Of a stretch of DNA of 64,000 bases, positions 51,311 to 60,225 are shown in pieces. The DNA is from Aliishimia ponticola. Its GTDB lineage: Bacteria; Pseudomonadota; Alphaproteobacteria; Rhodobacterales; Rhodobacteraceae. The notes under the pieces were generated by a model. That model was not told the DNA's origin, did not search any database, and was given only the letters and a program-made list of their open reading frames with translations. The stretch is taken from assembly GCF_004803475.1 (NCBI RefSeq), contig NZ_SRKY01000002.1, positions 496,001 through 560,000 on the forward strand. Reading direction: 5' to 3'. How positions within the stretch are numbered: the first letter of the stretch is position 1; each line of letters opens with the position of its first letter. The translations under genes were made by a program, and so were the position numbers.

Positions 51311-54283
51311 TCACGTTCTGACATAGCCCGCGACCACTTCCAGCAGCTTGAACGCGGTCGCCGCGTCGTTTTCCACGACGGCCATGAACTCCGCCACGCC
51401 CAAACGCAGGCATAAGATGTCGGTCCGGGCGCGCATGTCCAGCGCGCGGGTCTCGTTGCGGATCAGGCCAAGCTCGCCCACCAGCGTGCCGGGACCGACC
51501 GTGTCGATCAGCGACGGCGCGCCCTCGGCCCGTGGCAGCAGCAGATCGGCCTCACCTTCGACCATCATGAACGCGCCGCTGTCGGGGGCGTCGTTCTTGT
51601 GGAACACGTATTGGCCTGCCGGGGCGCGATACCATCTGGCACCAAACGCCAGAAGACGCAGTTGCTTGCGATCCAGCCCGGAAAACAGCTTCGAGGCTTC
51701 GAGGACACTGACCTTTTCCCCAAGTGTTGCGGTTTCGGCGGCGTCCACTCGCGTCTGTTGCTGTGTGCCATCACCCACCAGACGCCCTTGTTCGATCTGA
51801 AGCTCCATGCCGTAGTCGATATTGGCTTCCAATTCCTTGGCCACGTGCAGGATCGTCGCATCCGGCAGCTCGCGGCGCAGCGTGTCGATCATCGCAACCC
51901 GTGTGGCGGAATCGAAGCTGGCCATGGGCGAGTCGAGCACTAGGATATCGGGCCGTTTGATCGCGGCGCGGCTGACAGCAAGGGGTTCAGAGAACGTGGC
52001 GGGCAGATTGCTGCCCCCGATCGAAATGGGCACTTCGAATACCAGTTGCAGCACGTCTGTCGCGATCTCGTTCTGGCGCAGCAATTCGGCAATGGCCTGA
52101 TGGATATCCTCGCCGCGCGGCCCGGCATCTTCGGACACTTTGCCGAAGATCACGTTCTCCAGCACGGTGCCGCCGCGCAGGGGCGCCGCCAGTTCGATGG
52201 GGGCGAAAAGATCGCTCATCCGGGATCGCAGGGCGTCACCGTGGCGGCTGCGAATGTCCAGAACCCGGCGGCGGATGCGATCAGGGAAGGCAGGGCCAAC
52301 CTGTTCGGCCGTCAGAGAGGACGCCACGCTAAGCAGCAGCGCGCGGGCTTCGGGGTTGCGGGCTTTGCCGTGCCGCATGTCATCCACCGCGCGCAGGGCA
52401 CGCTCATACAAGACGGGCTCCAGCCCCGTTTTCTGGAACAGCGGGTGGTCGGTGCCGGTCGTCCCGAAAATCTGCCGCAACTCTTCCATGATCGCCTGCG
52501 CCAGTTCCTCCAGGTCGTCGACCAGCCCCAGTTCGCGGAACAGATCGACATATTCGGGGCGCTCGGACAGCATATCGACCGGCAGCGGCTGGCGCGGCGT
52601 GGCGAAAAGCAGGTTCTGCACCACGGGCAGGGCGGGGCAGTACCGGTCGGGGTCGAACCGATGCACATATTGGTCCAGCCCCTTGCGGCGCAACAAACGT
52701 TCCGCCGTGGGCCGCAGGTCGATCAGAAGCGCCGCCAACGCCTCGTGGGTTTCCGAGTCCAGCGTCTGGTCCAGCGCGCGGCGCAGCATCGCGCCCGATC
52801 CGCCGATCCGTTCGATCAGCCGGCACCACGTGTTGCGCAGGCGCCGTTCGTCGGCAGGGGCAGGGCCGGACCACGCGGCGGTCCAGACACCGGGCAGCGG
52901 ATCAAGACTGTTGCCCGCGCGCAGGGCTTCGCGGTGCGCAGCGCCGTCGGGCGCGCCATCGATGTTGGCGGGTTTGAAGCGGACGGGCATGAACACGTTG
53001 TCGCCAAAACTGCCCTGAAACATCACGGGCCGCGCATTGGCATGGCCGATCCGCGCGGCGATGGTGATCTGGTGCAGCGCGGCAAGATCATGTTCGCCCA
53101 CCCGCACCGTGCCCGCAGAAGGCAGCATCTCGCGGGTCAGCAATTCGGACAGGGCGCGGCGGTCTTCATCGCGCGGCGCGGCGATGCCGATCAGCGCGCC
53201 GCCGGGCAGAGTCACGTCAAGGTTTTCCAACACGCGGTTGCCGTCTTCGTCCCGCACGCTTACCCGGTTCAGCCGGATATCGCCGGTCAGGGGCGGGATC
53301 GTTTCGGGCATCTGGGTCATCAGTGCGTCATCGATCATGCCGGGCGGGGCAAAGCGTTCGTTGATCGTCTCCCAGCGCACGGTCATCTCAGAGGTCTGGT
53401 TGTAGAAGGTCAGCAGCTCTTTCCACGGGGCGGAAAGATCCTTGTAGGCCGCAATCGCCGCCACCAGCGCACCGATCGACACATCGCCCCGGATCACCAG
53501 ATAGCCACCGATGCTGTAGAAGAAAAACGGCGTAAGCTGGGTGATGAAGTTGTTGAGAAACTTCATGAAGAACTTGCGGCGGTAGATTTCGAACCGGATG
53601 TCGAACAGCCGTCCAAGCCGGTCCGTGATCATCGCCAAACGGTAGCGCCAGCCTGCATTGACCCGCAACGTCCCGGCCCCGGTCGCGCCTTCGCCGATCT
53701 CTCCGGCAAGGGCGCGCACTTCGATCACGCGCTTGCGGTTGAGCCGGTTGATCTGTCGTTGCAGGCGCGGGATCAGCCAGGCTTGCAGCGGGATCAGCGC
53801 GCAGGCCGCCACGCCAAAGGCAAAGGACTGCGCAAAGAGAAAGCCGAGGATCGTCAGCATCTGCCCGGCCTGCAACACCGGCTGTGCCAGCGCATCCCCC
53901 ATCAACCCGCCCATGGGTTCGCTTTCGGCAGTGATCATGGAGACCAGTTCGCCTTGGCTGGTGCGTTCGAAATAAGGTTGGGGAAAGCGCAGCATCCGCG
54001 CGATCAGGCTGTACCGGAAGCGGCGAAGCAGACGTTCTGCCAGAACACCCTTCATGGTGTTGATCCGCATTTTCAGCAGGCCATAGCCCATCACCGCCAG
54101 CAGAAAGATACCGCAAAGAAGCCACAGATACTGGACCTGTCCCAACGGCACGCCAAGGATGTCGACAGGAAACACCACCGTCTCGCTTGACGGGTCTTCG
54201 CCGATCGCGTCGTTGATAATGCGCTTGGGCAATTCCAGCGTCAGGTAGAGCAGCGGGAACAGCAACAGCGTGACCAGCAGCAA
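51311..54283 (-). CDS. ABC-exporter-like membrane protein with degenerate nucleotide-binding domain and C-terminal cyclic-nucleotide-binding domain
   Basis: A protein of at least 990 residues. An ABC-exporter transmembrane domain fills about 1-310. The ATPase domain that follows lacks Walker A (GIAAPRDEDRR where GxxGxGKS/T is expected), is interrupted by about 250 extra residues, has no LSGGQ (LPATFSEPLAV) and replaces the Walker B glutamate with serine (ILVLDSPMAS). The last ~150 residues are a cNMP-binding domain (VEGEADLLLPRAEG, PGTLVGELGLIRNETRALDM). The TTG at 54283 is the first conventional start codon, but coding-like residues (FSFIWKYSKRDQ) continue upstream, and an ATC at 54340 with AGAGGA 7 bases before it may be the real start. 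Probably a regulatory or non-canonical transporter. Confidence 0.75.
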   Translation of the reverse strand: MLLVTLLLFPLLYLTLELPKRIINDAIGEDPSSETVVFPVDILGVPLGQVQYLWLLCGIFLLAVMGYGLLKMRINTMKGVLAERLLRRFRYSLIARMLRFPQPYFERTSQGELVSMITAESEPMGGLMGDALAQPVLQAGQMLTILGFLFAQSFAFGVAACALIPLQAWLIPRLQRQINRLNRKRVIEVRALAGEIGEGATGAGTLRVNAGWRYRLAMITDRLGRLFDIRFEIYRRKFFMKFLNNFITQLTPFFFYSIGGYLVIRGDVSIGALVAAIAAYKDLSAPWKELLTFYNQTSEMTVRWETINERFAPPGMIDDALMTQMPETIPPLTGDIRLNRVSVRDEDGNRVLENLDVTLPGGALIGIAAPRDEDRRALSELLTREMLPSAGTVRVGEHDLAALHQITIAARIGHANARPVMFQGSFGDNVFMPVRFKPANIDGAPDGAAHREALRAGNSLDPLPGVWTAAWSGPAPADERRLRNTWCRLIERIGGSGAMLRRALDQTLDSETHEALAALLIDLRPTAERLLRRKGLDQYVHRFDPDRYCPALPVVQNLLFATPRQPLPVDMLSERPEYVDLFRELGLVDDLEELAQAIMEELRQIFGTTGTDHPLFQKTGLEPVLYERALRAVDDMRHGKARNPEARALLLSVASSLTAEQVGPAFPDRIRRRVLDIRSRHGDALRSRMSDLFAPIELAAPLRGGTVLENVIFGKVSEDAGPRGEDIHQAIAELLRQNEIATDVLQLVFEVPISIGGSNLPATFSEPLAVSRAAIKRPDILVLDSPMASFDSATRVAMIDTLRRELPDATILHVAKELEANIDYGMELQIEQGRLVGDGTQQQTRVDAAETATLGEKVSVLEASKLFSGLDRKQLRLLAFGARWYRAPAGQYVFHKNDAPDSGAFMMVEGEADLLLPRAEGAPSLIDTVGPGTLVGELGLIRNETRALDMRARTDILCLRLGVAEFMAVVENDAATAFKLLEVVAGYVRT

Positions 54284-54340
54284 AACAAGCTGATCGCGTT
54301 TGGAATATTTCCAAATGAAACTGAACAGGGACCGTTCGAT

Positions 54341-54492
54341 CCTTGGTTCCTCTTTGCTTTGAATTCCCCTTGTCTGGACAAACGGCTCCGGCCAGACTGA
54401 CTCCTAATACTCAAAGCCTAGCAGGCCCCCTGCATGGATCAATTCATTTCGTTTTTCAGACTCCCCGCTTGAGAGCCGAGAGGAGCGGCATA
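54341..54492. other. Divergent intergenic region
   Basis: About 150 bases, comparatively AT-rich, separate the ABC-exporter-like gene (minus) from the DUF3307 gene (plus). Both promoters must lie here. I cannot define boxes. Confidence 0.4.
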
Positions 54493-54870
54493 TTGGATAT
54501 AAACACTGCGCTCGTTTTGATGGCGCTTCTTCAAACCAAACACATGGTTGCCGATTTTTACCTGCAAACGCCAAGGATGCTGGCGGATCGCAGGTTGTAT
54601 ATTCACCGTGGCCGGGCGCTGCATTGCCTGATCCATGCCGCAGGCAGCGCTTTGGCCTGTTTGCTGGTGGGGCTACCGTTCATCCTGCTTTGCGCTGTCG
54701 CGTCGTTGGACTGGGCGCTGCATTATCACATCGATTTCGGCAAGGGGCTTTGGTCGGCACGCGCCGGCGACACGCCCGATGATGCCAGCTATTGGCGCGC
54801 GTTCGGCGCGGATCAATTGCTGCACCAGTTGACCTATGTGGCGCTGGTCTGGGGCGCGGCGCAGTTCTAG
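54493..54870 (+). CDS. DUF3307 family membrane protein
   Basis: A 125-residue protein from TTG 54493, with AGGAG 7 bases upstream; no ATG is available in a sensible place. LLQTKHMVADFYLQTPRML at the start and a paired set of hydrophobic helices (ALHCLIHAAGSALACLLVG, FILLCAVASLDWALHYHID) match the DUF3307 pattern, with conserved histidines and aspartates in the membrane region. Function unknown. It is convergent with the peptide-type permease gene that ends 14 bases further on. Confidence 0.75.
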   Translation: MDINTALVLMALLQTKHMVADFYLQTPRMLADRRLYIHRGRALHCLIHAAGSALACLLVGLPFILLCAVASLDWALHYHIDFGKGLWSARAGDTPDDASYWRAFGADQLLHQLTYVALVWGAAQF

Positions 54871-54884
54871 CGGCGGCGCTGGGT

Positions 54885-55793
54885 TCAGCGCTTGCGCAGC
54901 TTGGGATTGAACGCGTCGTTCAGCCCGTCCCCGATCAGCGAGACCGACAAGACGGTGAAGAAGATCGCAAGCCCAGGCAGGGTCACGGGCCACCAAGCGT
55001 CCAGAATATATTCCCGGTTCGCACCGATCATCAGCCCCCAGCTCATCACGTTCGGATCGCCAAGGCCCAGAAAGGACAGGCCCGCCTCGAACAGGATCGC
55101 GACGCCGACCGTCAGCGTGGCCGATACGATCAGGGGCGGCGCGGCATTGGGCAGGATCACGCGCCACATGATGCGCCAGTTGCGGGTGCCGATCGCGCGC
55201 GAGGCGGTGACATATTCAAGCTCGCGGATCTTGAGGAACTCCGCGCGGGTCAGGCGGGCGGTTTGCGGCCAGCTGACCACACCAATCGCCAAGGCGATCA
55301 CGAAAAGCGACGGGGTGAACAATGTGACCAGAACCATTGCGAAAAGCAGGGCGGGAAGCACCTGAAAGAACTCGGTCACGCGCATCAGAAGGTTGTCAAT
55401 CCAGCCTCCGAAATAGCCGGCAAGCGCGCCAACCAGAAGCCCGATCACCATTGTGATCGCCGCGGCCGCCGCGCCCACCGCCAAAGTGGGGCCGCCCCCG
55501 GTCAGAAGCCCGGCGACGAGGTCGCGGCCCAGATAATCGGTGCCAAGCGGGAATTCCGGTGTCACGCCGGGCGGCTCATGCGGGGCCCAGACGATGTCAT
55601 AGGCATCGCCGGTATAGATGAAGCTGCCGTAAAGCGTGACCCCGAGGATGGTGAGCAATATGATCAGACCGGCCATTGCGGGGATGTTCGAACGGAACAT
55701 GTCCCACGCCTCCCGCCCGGGAGAGCGGATGGTGATCTGGCTCATATCGACCGGATCGTTCAGCGCGGCATAGGGGTCGGGCTCGATTGTCAT
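54885..55793 (-). CDS. Peptide/opine-type ABC transporter permease, DppC-like
   Basis: A 302-residue permease with an N-terminal cytoplasmic stretch, one helix (MAGLIILLTILGVTLYGS), and the DppC-type core GTDYLGRDLVAGLLTGG, then EFLKIRELEYVTASRAIGTRN and the late RVILPNAAPPLIVSA. Second permease of a dipeptide/oligopeptide/opine-class importer. It overlaps the DppB-like gene by 4 bases. No DppD/DppF ATPase follows: the next gene is convergent. The ATPases must come from elsewhere in the genome. Confidence 0.9.
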   Translation of the reverse strand: MTIEPDPYAALNDPVDMSQITIRSPGREAWDMFRSNIPAMAGLIILLTILGVTLYGSFIYTGDAYDIVWAPHEPPGVTPEFPLGTDYLGRDLVAGLLTGGGPTLAVGAAAAAITMVIGLLVGALAGYFGGWIDNLLMRVTEFFQVLPALLFAMVLVTLFTPSLFVIALAIGVVSWPQTARLTRAEFLKIRELEYVTASRAIGTRNWRIMWRVILPNAAPPLIVSATLTVGVAILFEAGLSFLGLGDPNVMSWGLMIGANREYILDAWWPVTLPGLAIFFTVLSVSLIGDGLNDAFNPKLRKR

Positions 55794-56767
55794 GTCTCAT
55801 CCTTCAGGCGCGGGTCCGCGAGGCGGTAACTGAAATCGGTCAGGATATTGGCGATGACCACCATCAGCGATGCGAAGAACAGCACGCCCAGAATGGTCGG
55901 GTAATCACGCCGCAAAATGGAATCGAAAGCCAGCCGCCCCATGCCGGGCCAGTTGAACACCGTTTCCACCAGCAGGGCGCCGGAAATCAGGTTGCCGAAT
56001 TGCAGACCGGCCACTGTCAGGATCGGCAAAAGCGCATTGCGCAGCGCGTGGGAGAACAGGATTTTCCGTTCGCCAATGCCCTTGGCGCGGGCGGTGCGGA
56101 TATAGTCGGCAGACATCGCGTCCAGCATGGAGGCGCGGGTCAGCCGCGCGTATTGGGCAAGGTAGATGATCGCCAGGGTAAAGGCGGGCAGGACAAGGTG
56201 ATGGGCGATGTCCAGAACGCGGGTGAAAAGCGGCGCGTCGCGCAGCCTGATCGATTGCATCCCCTCGACCGGAAAGATCGGAAAGGCAGAGGCAAAGAGG
56301 ATGATCAGTATGATCCCGGTCCAGAACACGGGCACCGCGTAGCCGATCGTGGCAAAGATCGACACGAAGGCAGAGAGCGGGCCGCGCGGATTGCGCGCCG
56401 CGATCACGCCCAGAAAGACGCCGATCACGATGGACAGAAGCTGCGCTGACAGCACCAACAGAATGGTCGGCCCGATGCGCTGTGCGATCAACTGACTGAC
56501 CGGCAGGTTGAAGAAAAAGCTTTCTCCCATGTCGAAGCGCGCCATGCCGGACACATAGATCCACAGCTGCGTCAGAACCGGCTTGTTCAGCCCGTATTCC
56601 TCGCGGATGGAAGCCAGCATCTCTTCGGTGGCGCCGCCCATCTCTCCGGCGATGACGACGGCGGGATCGCCGGGGGCCAGACGGATCAGCAGGAAGTTCA
56701 GGACGATCACGCCCAGCATCAGCAGAAGACCATAGCCGATACGGCGCAGCAGATAGGCGGAATTCAC
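55790..56767 (-). CDS. Peptide/opine-type ABC transporter permease, DppB-like
   Basis: A 325-residue permease of DppB type: LRRIGYGLLLMLGVIVLNFLL start (residues about 7-27), RLAPGDPAVVIAGEMGG after the first helix, and the EAA-like loop RASMLDAMSADYIRTARAKG (about 217-236). It makes up half of the channel with the DppC-like protein. Separated by 179 bp, including a hairpin, from the upstream binding-protein gene of the same operon. Confidence 0.92.
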   Translation of the reverse strand: MNSAYLLRRIGYGLLLMLGVIVLNFLLIRLAPGDPAVVIAGEMGGATEEMLASIREEYGLNKPVLTQLWIYVSGMARFDMGESFFFNLPVSQLIAQRIGPTILLVLSAQLLSIVIGVFLGVIAARNPRGPLSAFVSIFATIGYAVPVFWTGIILIILFASAFPIFPVEGMQSIRLRDAPLFTRVLDIAHHLVLPAFTLAIIYLAQYARLTRASMLDAMSADYIRTARAKGIGERKILFSHALRNALLPILTVAGLQFGNLISGALLVETVFNWPGMGRLAFDSILRRDYPTILGVLFFASLMVVIANILTDFSYRLADPRLKDET

Positions 56768-56914
56768 AAGCAGCAGCCTTTCTTGTCAGCCGCCGTTATC
56801 GGGCGGTGTCGGGGATGCAAGGCGATGCGGGCAGGAGCGTTTGGGGGCAATGGGAGCCTGTCAGGTCAAGTCGGGCATGGCCCCGGCGTGGTGGGGCAAT
56901 GCGGTCAAAGGGAA

Positions 56915-56936
56915 GGGCGCCGCCGAAGCAGCGCCC
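56915..56936 (-). terminator. Hairpin downstream of the binding-protein gene (partial terminator)
   Basis: On the minus strand GGGCGCTGC and GCGGCGCCC form a 9-bp stem (one G-T wobble) around a TTCG tetraloop, 11 bases after the binding-protein stop. TTCCCTTT follows, a weak T-tract. It probably attenuates expression of the permeases relative to the binding protein. Confidence 0.55.
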
Positions 56937-56946
56937 AGGAAGTCGG

Positions 56947-58500
56947 TCACTCGGACCATTCCACCATGTCCATCGGGTGCATTGCGCCCCAGATGCCCTG
57001 CGGCGGGTTCAGCAGTTTCTTGTTATAGGCGGTGTGGTAGGGCAGTGAGTTGATCCAGTAGACCGGCAGGTCGGTGGCCACCACTTGCTGGAACTCGCCA
57101 TAGAGCGCCTTGCGCTTTTCCGTGTCCAGTTCGACCGCCGCTTGGTTCAGCAGGCTGTCGACCTTGTCATTGGCGTATTGCTGGGTGTTCGACCAGATGA
57201 CGCCCTGGCGGATATTGTCGCTAAGATAGGTGCGGTGAACGCCGATTACCGGATCGCCCCAGTTGAACACCACGTCCATCGACATCTCGAAGTCATGCCC
57301 GCCGACGCGGCCGGCCCATGTCGGGAAGTCCGGCGCGGCGCGCACGGTCACGTTGATGCCGATCTTCTTGAGTTGCGATTTGAGGTATTCCGCGACCGAT
57401 TGCTGCTGCTCCTTCGGGCCGGGGATATAGTCGACGGTCAGGTCCATGCCATCACCAAAACCGGCCTCTTCCATCAACGCCTTCGCCTTGTCGAGATCCA
57501 CGTCATAGGCCGGGATCGTTTCGTCGAAGAAGGGAGAGCTTTCGATGATCGGGCCGCGCTGCGGGCTTGATACGCCGCGATGCAGGGCCTTGGTGATGAA
57601 GTCGCGGTCCACCGCATAGGCAATCGCCTGTCGCACGCGCACATCGCTCAGCTTTGGCGAGGCGGTGTTGAAGGCCAGCCAGTTGATCGCGCCAACCGCG
57701 GCATAGCCTTCGGTTGTGATGGCCAGATCGTCATCCTTTTCCAGACGCCGGATTTCCTGACTGCCCGCCATGAACGGGTACATATCCGCGTCGCCGTTTT
57801 CCATCGCGATCAGCAGCGCAGACGGATCACCGACGATGCGGAAGACGATCTCATCCAGCTTGGGCCGGCCTTCGATAAAGAAGTTCGGGTTCTTCTTCAG
57901 CACGATGGCTTCGCCGGGCGTGAACTCTTCCAGCATGAACGGGCCGGAGCCGACAGGCGCGGAATTGGCTGGGTGCGATTTGGGGTCCTGGCCGTCGCCG
58001 AACACGTGCTTGGGCAGAACCGGGGCCAGCGCCGGGGACAGGGCCAGCAACAGCGCCGGGTGCGGTTTCGACAGATTGATGACGACCGTTTGCGTATCGG
58101 GCGTGTCGATGCTTTCGACCGGTTCGAACATGGATTTGAACGGGTGGTGTTCCTTGGTGTTCAGGATCGAGAACGCGACATCCTCCGCCTCAATCGGTTC
58201 GCCGTCATGGAAGGTCGCGCCGCTCACCAGATTAAGTGTGACGGTCAGGCCATCGGCGCTCGTCTCCCAGCTTTCGGCGAGATAGGGCTGCGGCTCCCAG
58301 TTTTCGTCATAGCGCAGGGGCGAGGCGAAGATTTGAGTCGACGGGACAGCCGTCGCGATGCCCGACTGGACCGAGCCGTTCAGGTGGCGCGGCGTCTGCG
58401 TGGTCGCGATAACCAGCGTGCCGCCTTCAGCGAATGCCTGTCCGGCAAGCGTTGTCGATGCCAGAAGGGCAGCGGCTGTTATCTGTTTGAGAAATGTCAT
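56947..58500 (-). CDS. Periplasmic substrate-binding protein of a peptide-type ABC transporter
   Basis: A 517-residue SBP_bac_5 family protein. ATG 58500 is preferred over an in-frame ATG at 58524 because GGGAG lies 8 bases upstream and it begins directly with the signal peptide (FLKQITAAALLASTTLAGQ, cleavage near QAFA-EGG). The mature part has the typical YDENWEPQPYLAESWETSADG and LNLVSGATFHDGEPIEAEDV motifs of DppA/OppA/NikA-type proteins. It is first in its operon, followed by the two permeases, and divergent from the amidohydrolase gene, which may act on the imported compound. Confidence 0.9.
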   Translation of the reverse strand: MTFLKQITAAALLASTTLAGQAFAEGGTLVIATTQTPRHLNGSVQSGIATAVPSTQIFASPLRYDENWEPQPYLAESWETSADGLTVTLNLVSGATFHDGEPIEAEDVAFSILNTKEHHPFKSMFEPVESIDTPDTQTVVINLSKPHPALLLALSPALAPVLPKHVFGDGQDPKSHPANSAPVGSGPFMLEEFTPGEAIVLKKNPNFFIEGRPKLDEIVFRIVGDPSALLIAMENGDADMYPFMAGSQEIRRLEKDDDLAITTEGYAAVGAINWLAFNTASPKLSDVRVRQAIAYAVDRDFITKALHRGVSSPQRGPIIESSPFFDETIPAYDVDLDKAKALMEEAGFGDGMDLTVDYIPGPKEQQQSVAEYLKSQLKKIGINVTVRAAPDFPTWAGRVGGHDFEMSMDVVFNWGDPVIGVHRTYLSDNIRQGVIWSNTQQYANDKVDSLLNQAAVELDTEKRKALYGEFQQVVATDLPVYWINSLPYHTAYNKKLLNPPQGIWGAMHPMDMVEWSE

Positions 58501-58596
58501 TTTTAGGCTCCCGGTTTTATTCATTTTCGGTCACGGTAGGAGGCAACAGCGTCGCTGGAAAGGTTTTTCTGGGCGCGCAGCTATGAGGTGAGAGGC

Positions 58597-60225
58597 ATGT
58601 CCGGAATTACTGTATACAGTGCACAGAAGATCATCACGATGGATCCGCAGCGACCCGAAGCGTCGCATGTGGCGGTGCAAGAAGGGCGGATTCTTGCGGT
58701 CGGCGGGGCCGATTGCGCCGATCAATGGGGCGATGTGGTCCATGATGACCGGTTCGCCGGGGCCGTGCTTATGCCGGGCCTGATCGAAGGGCACGCACAT
58801 ATGATGGCGGGCGCGATGTGGCGCTATGCCTATGTCGGCTATCACGACCGGATCGACCCGGATGGCAAGCTGTGGCCGGGCCTGACCGACATTGATGCCA
58901 TCATCGACGCGCTGACCGAGTTCCAGTCGGGTCTGGCGCCGGACGCGCCGCTGGTGGGCTGGGGGCTTGACCCGATCTTCCTGTCCTCTGAACGGCTGTC
59001 GCGCGCGCATCTCGACCGGATCAGCCCGGACCGGCCCATTGCGATCATGTTCTCCAACTTCCACCTGATGTGCGTGAACTCCAAGGCGCTGGAACTGGCG
59101 GGCTATAGCCGCGAGACGAACGCGGAAGGTGTGGTCAAAGGCCCGGACGGGTTGCCCACGGGCGAGCTTCAGGAAATGGCGGCGATGTTCCCGGTGATGC
59201 GCCGCCTTGCGGTTGATTTCCGCGGGCTCAGCCAGTCGGAGGACAGCATCCGTACCTATGGCGAGGTCTGCAAGCGCGCCGGGGTGACGACGGTGACGGA
59301 CCTTTATTCCAGCCTTGAGGATGAAGACCTCGCAACCATGCTGCGGGTCACATCGGATGACGGCTACCCGGTGCGAATCGTACCGGCGCTGGGAACGGCG
59401 GGGGCCGATCCGGCGCAGATGGCAGAGCGCGCGATACGCCTGCGCGAGCAATCTACCGATAAGCTGCGGCTGGGCGCGGTGAAGCTGATGACCGACGGCT
59501 CCATCCAGGGGTGGACGGCGCGGGTGCGCTGGCCCGGTTATGTCGGCGGGCAGCCCAATGGCATCTGGAACACCTCGCCGGAGCAGATCTTTGCGCTGAC
59601 AGAAGTGTTCCAGGGCGCGGGCGTGCAGATGCACATCCATGTCAATGGCGACGAAGCGGCGGAAGTCTCTCTCAACGCGTTGGAGGCGGCGGCGCAAAAG
59701 CACCCCTGGCCCGGCGCACGTCATGTGCTGCAACATTGCCAGATGATGGATGGCGGCTTGTATCGCAAGGCGGCCGATCTGGGGGTCTGCTGCAATATCT
59801 TCTCCAACCATATCTGGTATTTCGGCGACCAGCACGCGGCGCTCACCATCGGCGAAGGCCGGGCAGAGCGGATGGACGCGGTGCGCACTGCGATGGATGA
59901 GGGCGTCCGGGTGGCGATCCATTCGGATGCGCCGGTGACGCCGCTGGGGCCGCTTTTTACCGCGTGGTGTGCGGTGAACCGCCAGACCATGACGGGGCGC
60001 GTCTTGGGCGCGGAAGAATGTATCTCTGTCCACGAGGCGCTCTACGCGATCACGATGGGCGCGGCCTATACCCTGCGGCTCGACACTGAAATTGGGTCGA
60101 TCGAACCGGGCAAGATCGCGGATTTCGCGGTGCTTGGCGATGACCCGACCCACGTTGCGCCGGTTGCACTGAAAGACGTGCCGGTGCTGGGAACCGTATC
60201 AAGCGGCACGGTGCATCTGCTGTGA
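58597..60225 (+). CDS. YtcJ-like metal-dependent amidohydrolase
   Basis: A 542-residue amidohydrolase-3 family protein. ATG 58597 is chosen because GAGG lies 8 bases upstream. It begins VYSAQKIITMD, then has the metal site VLMPGLIEGHAHMM (His-x-His), HIHVNGDEAAEVSLN with a further histidine, VLQHCQMMDGG, and the C-terminal HSDAPVTPLGPLF aspartate. These enzymes hydrolyse amide or N-formyl bonds. It overlaps a CobW-type GTPase gene by 4 bases and is divergent from a peptide-type binding protein. A degenerate GTATAC palindrome lies inside its first codons. Substrate unknown. Confidence 0.87.
   Translation: MSGITVYSAQKIITMDPQRPEASHVAVQEGRILAVGGADCADQWGDVVHDDRFAGAVLMPGLIEGHAHMMAGAMWRYAYVGYHDRIDPDGKLWPGLTDIDAIIDALTEFQSGLAPDAPLVGWGLDPIFLSSERLSRAHLDRISPDRPIAIMFSNFHLMCVNSKALELAGYSRETNAEGVVKGPDGLPTGELQEMAAMFPVMRRLAVDFRGLSQSEDSIRTYGEVCKRAGVTTVTDLYSSLEDEDLATMLRVTSDDGYPVRIVPALGTAGADPAQMAERAIRLREQSTDKLRLGAVKLMTDGSIQGWTARVRWPGYVGGQPNGIWNTSPEQIFALTEVFQGAGVQMHIHVNGDEAAEVSLNALEAAAQKHPWPGARHVLQHCQMMDGGLYRKAADLGVCCNIFSNHIWYFGDQHAALTIGEGRAERMDAVRTAMDEGVRVAIHSDAPVTPLGPLFTAWCAVNRQTMTGRVLGAEECISVHEALYAITMGAAYTLRLDTEIGSIEPGKIADFAVLGDDPTHVAPVALKDVPVLGTVSSGTVHLL
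58612..58624. promoter_or_regulatory. Degenerate GTATAC-type site inside the amidohydrolase 5' end
   Basis: GTATACAGTGCAC has one perfect half-site and one with two mismatches. It begins 15 bases into the coding region, encoding V-Y-S-A. It may be a chance match; it is listed because the same palindrome controls other loci in this window. Confidence 0.3.

Noticed and set aside
52046-54190. A 714-codon plus-strand frame opposite the ABC-exporter-like gene
   Set aside because: Antisense shadow without ribosome site or recognisable domain.
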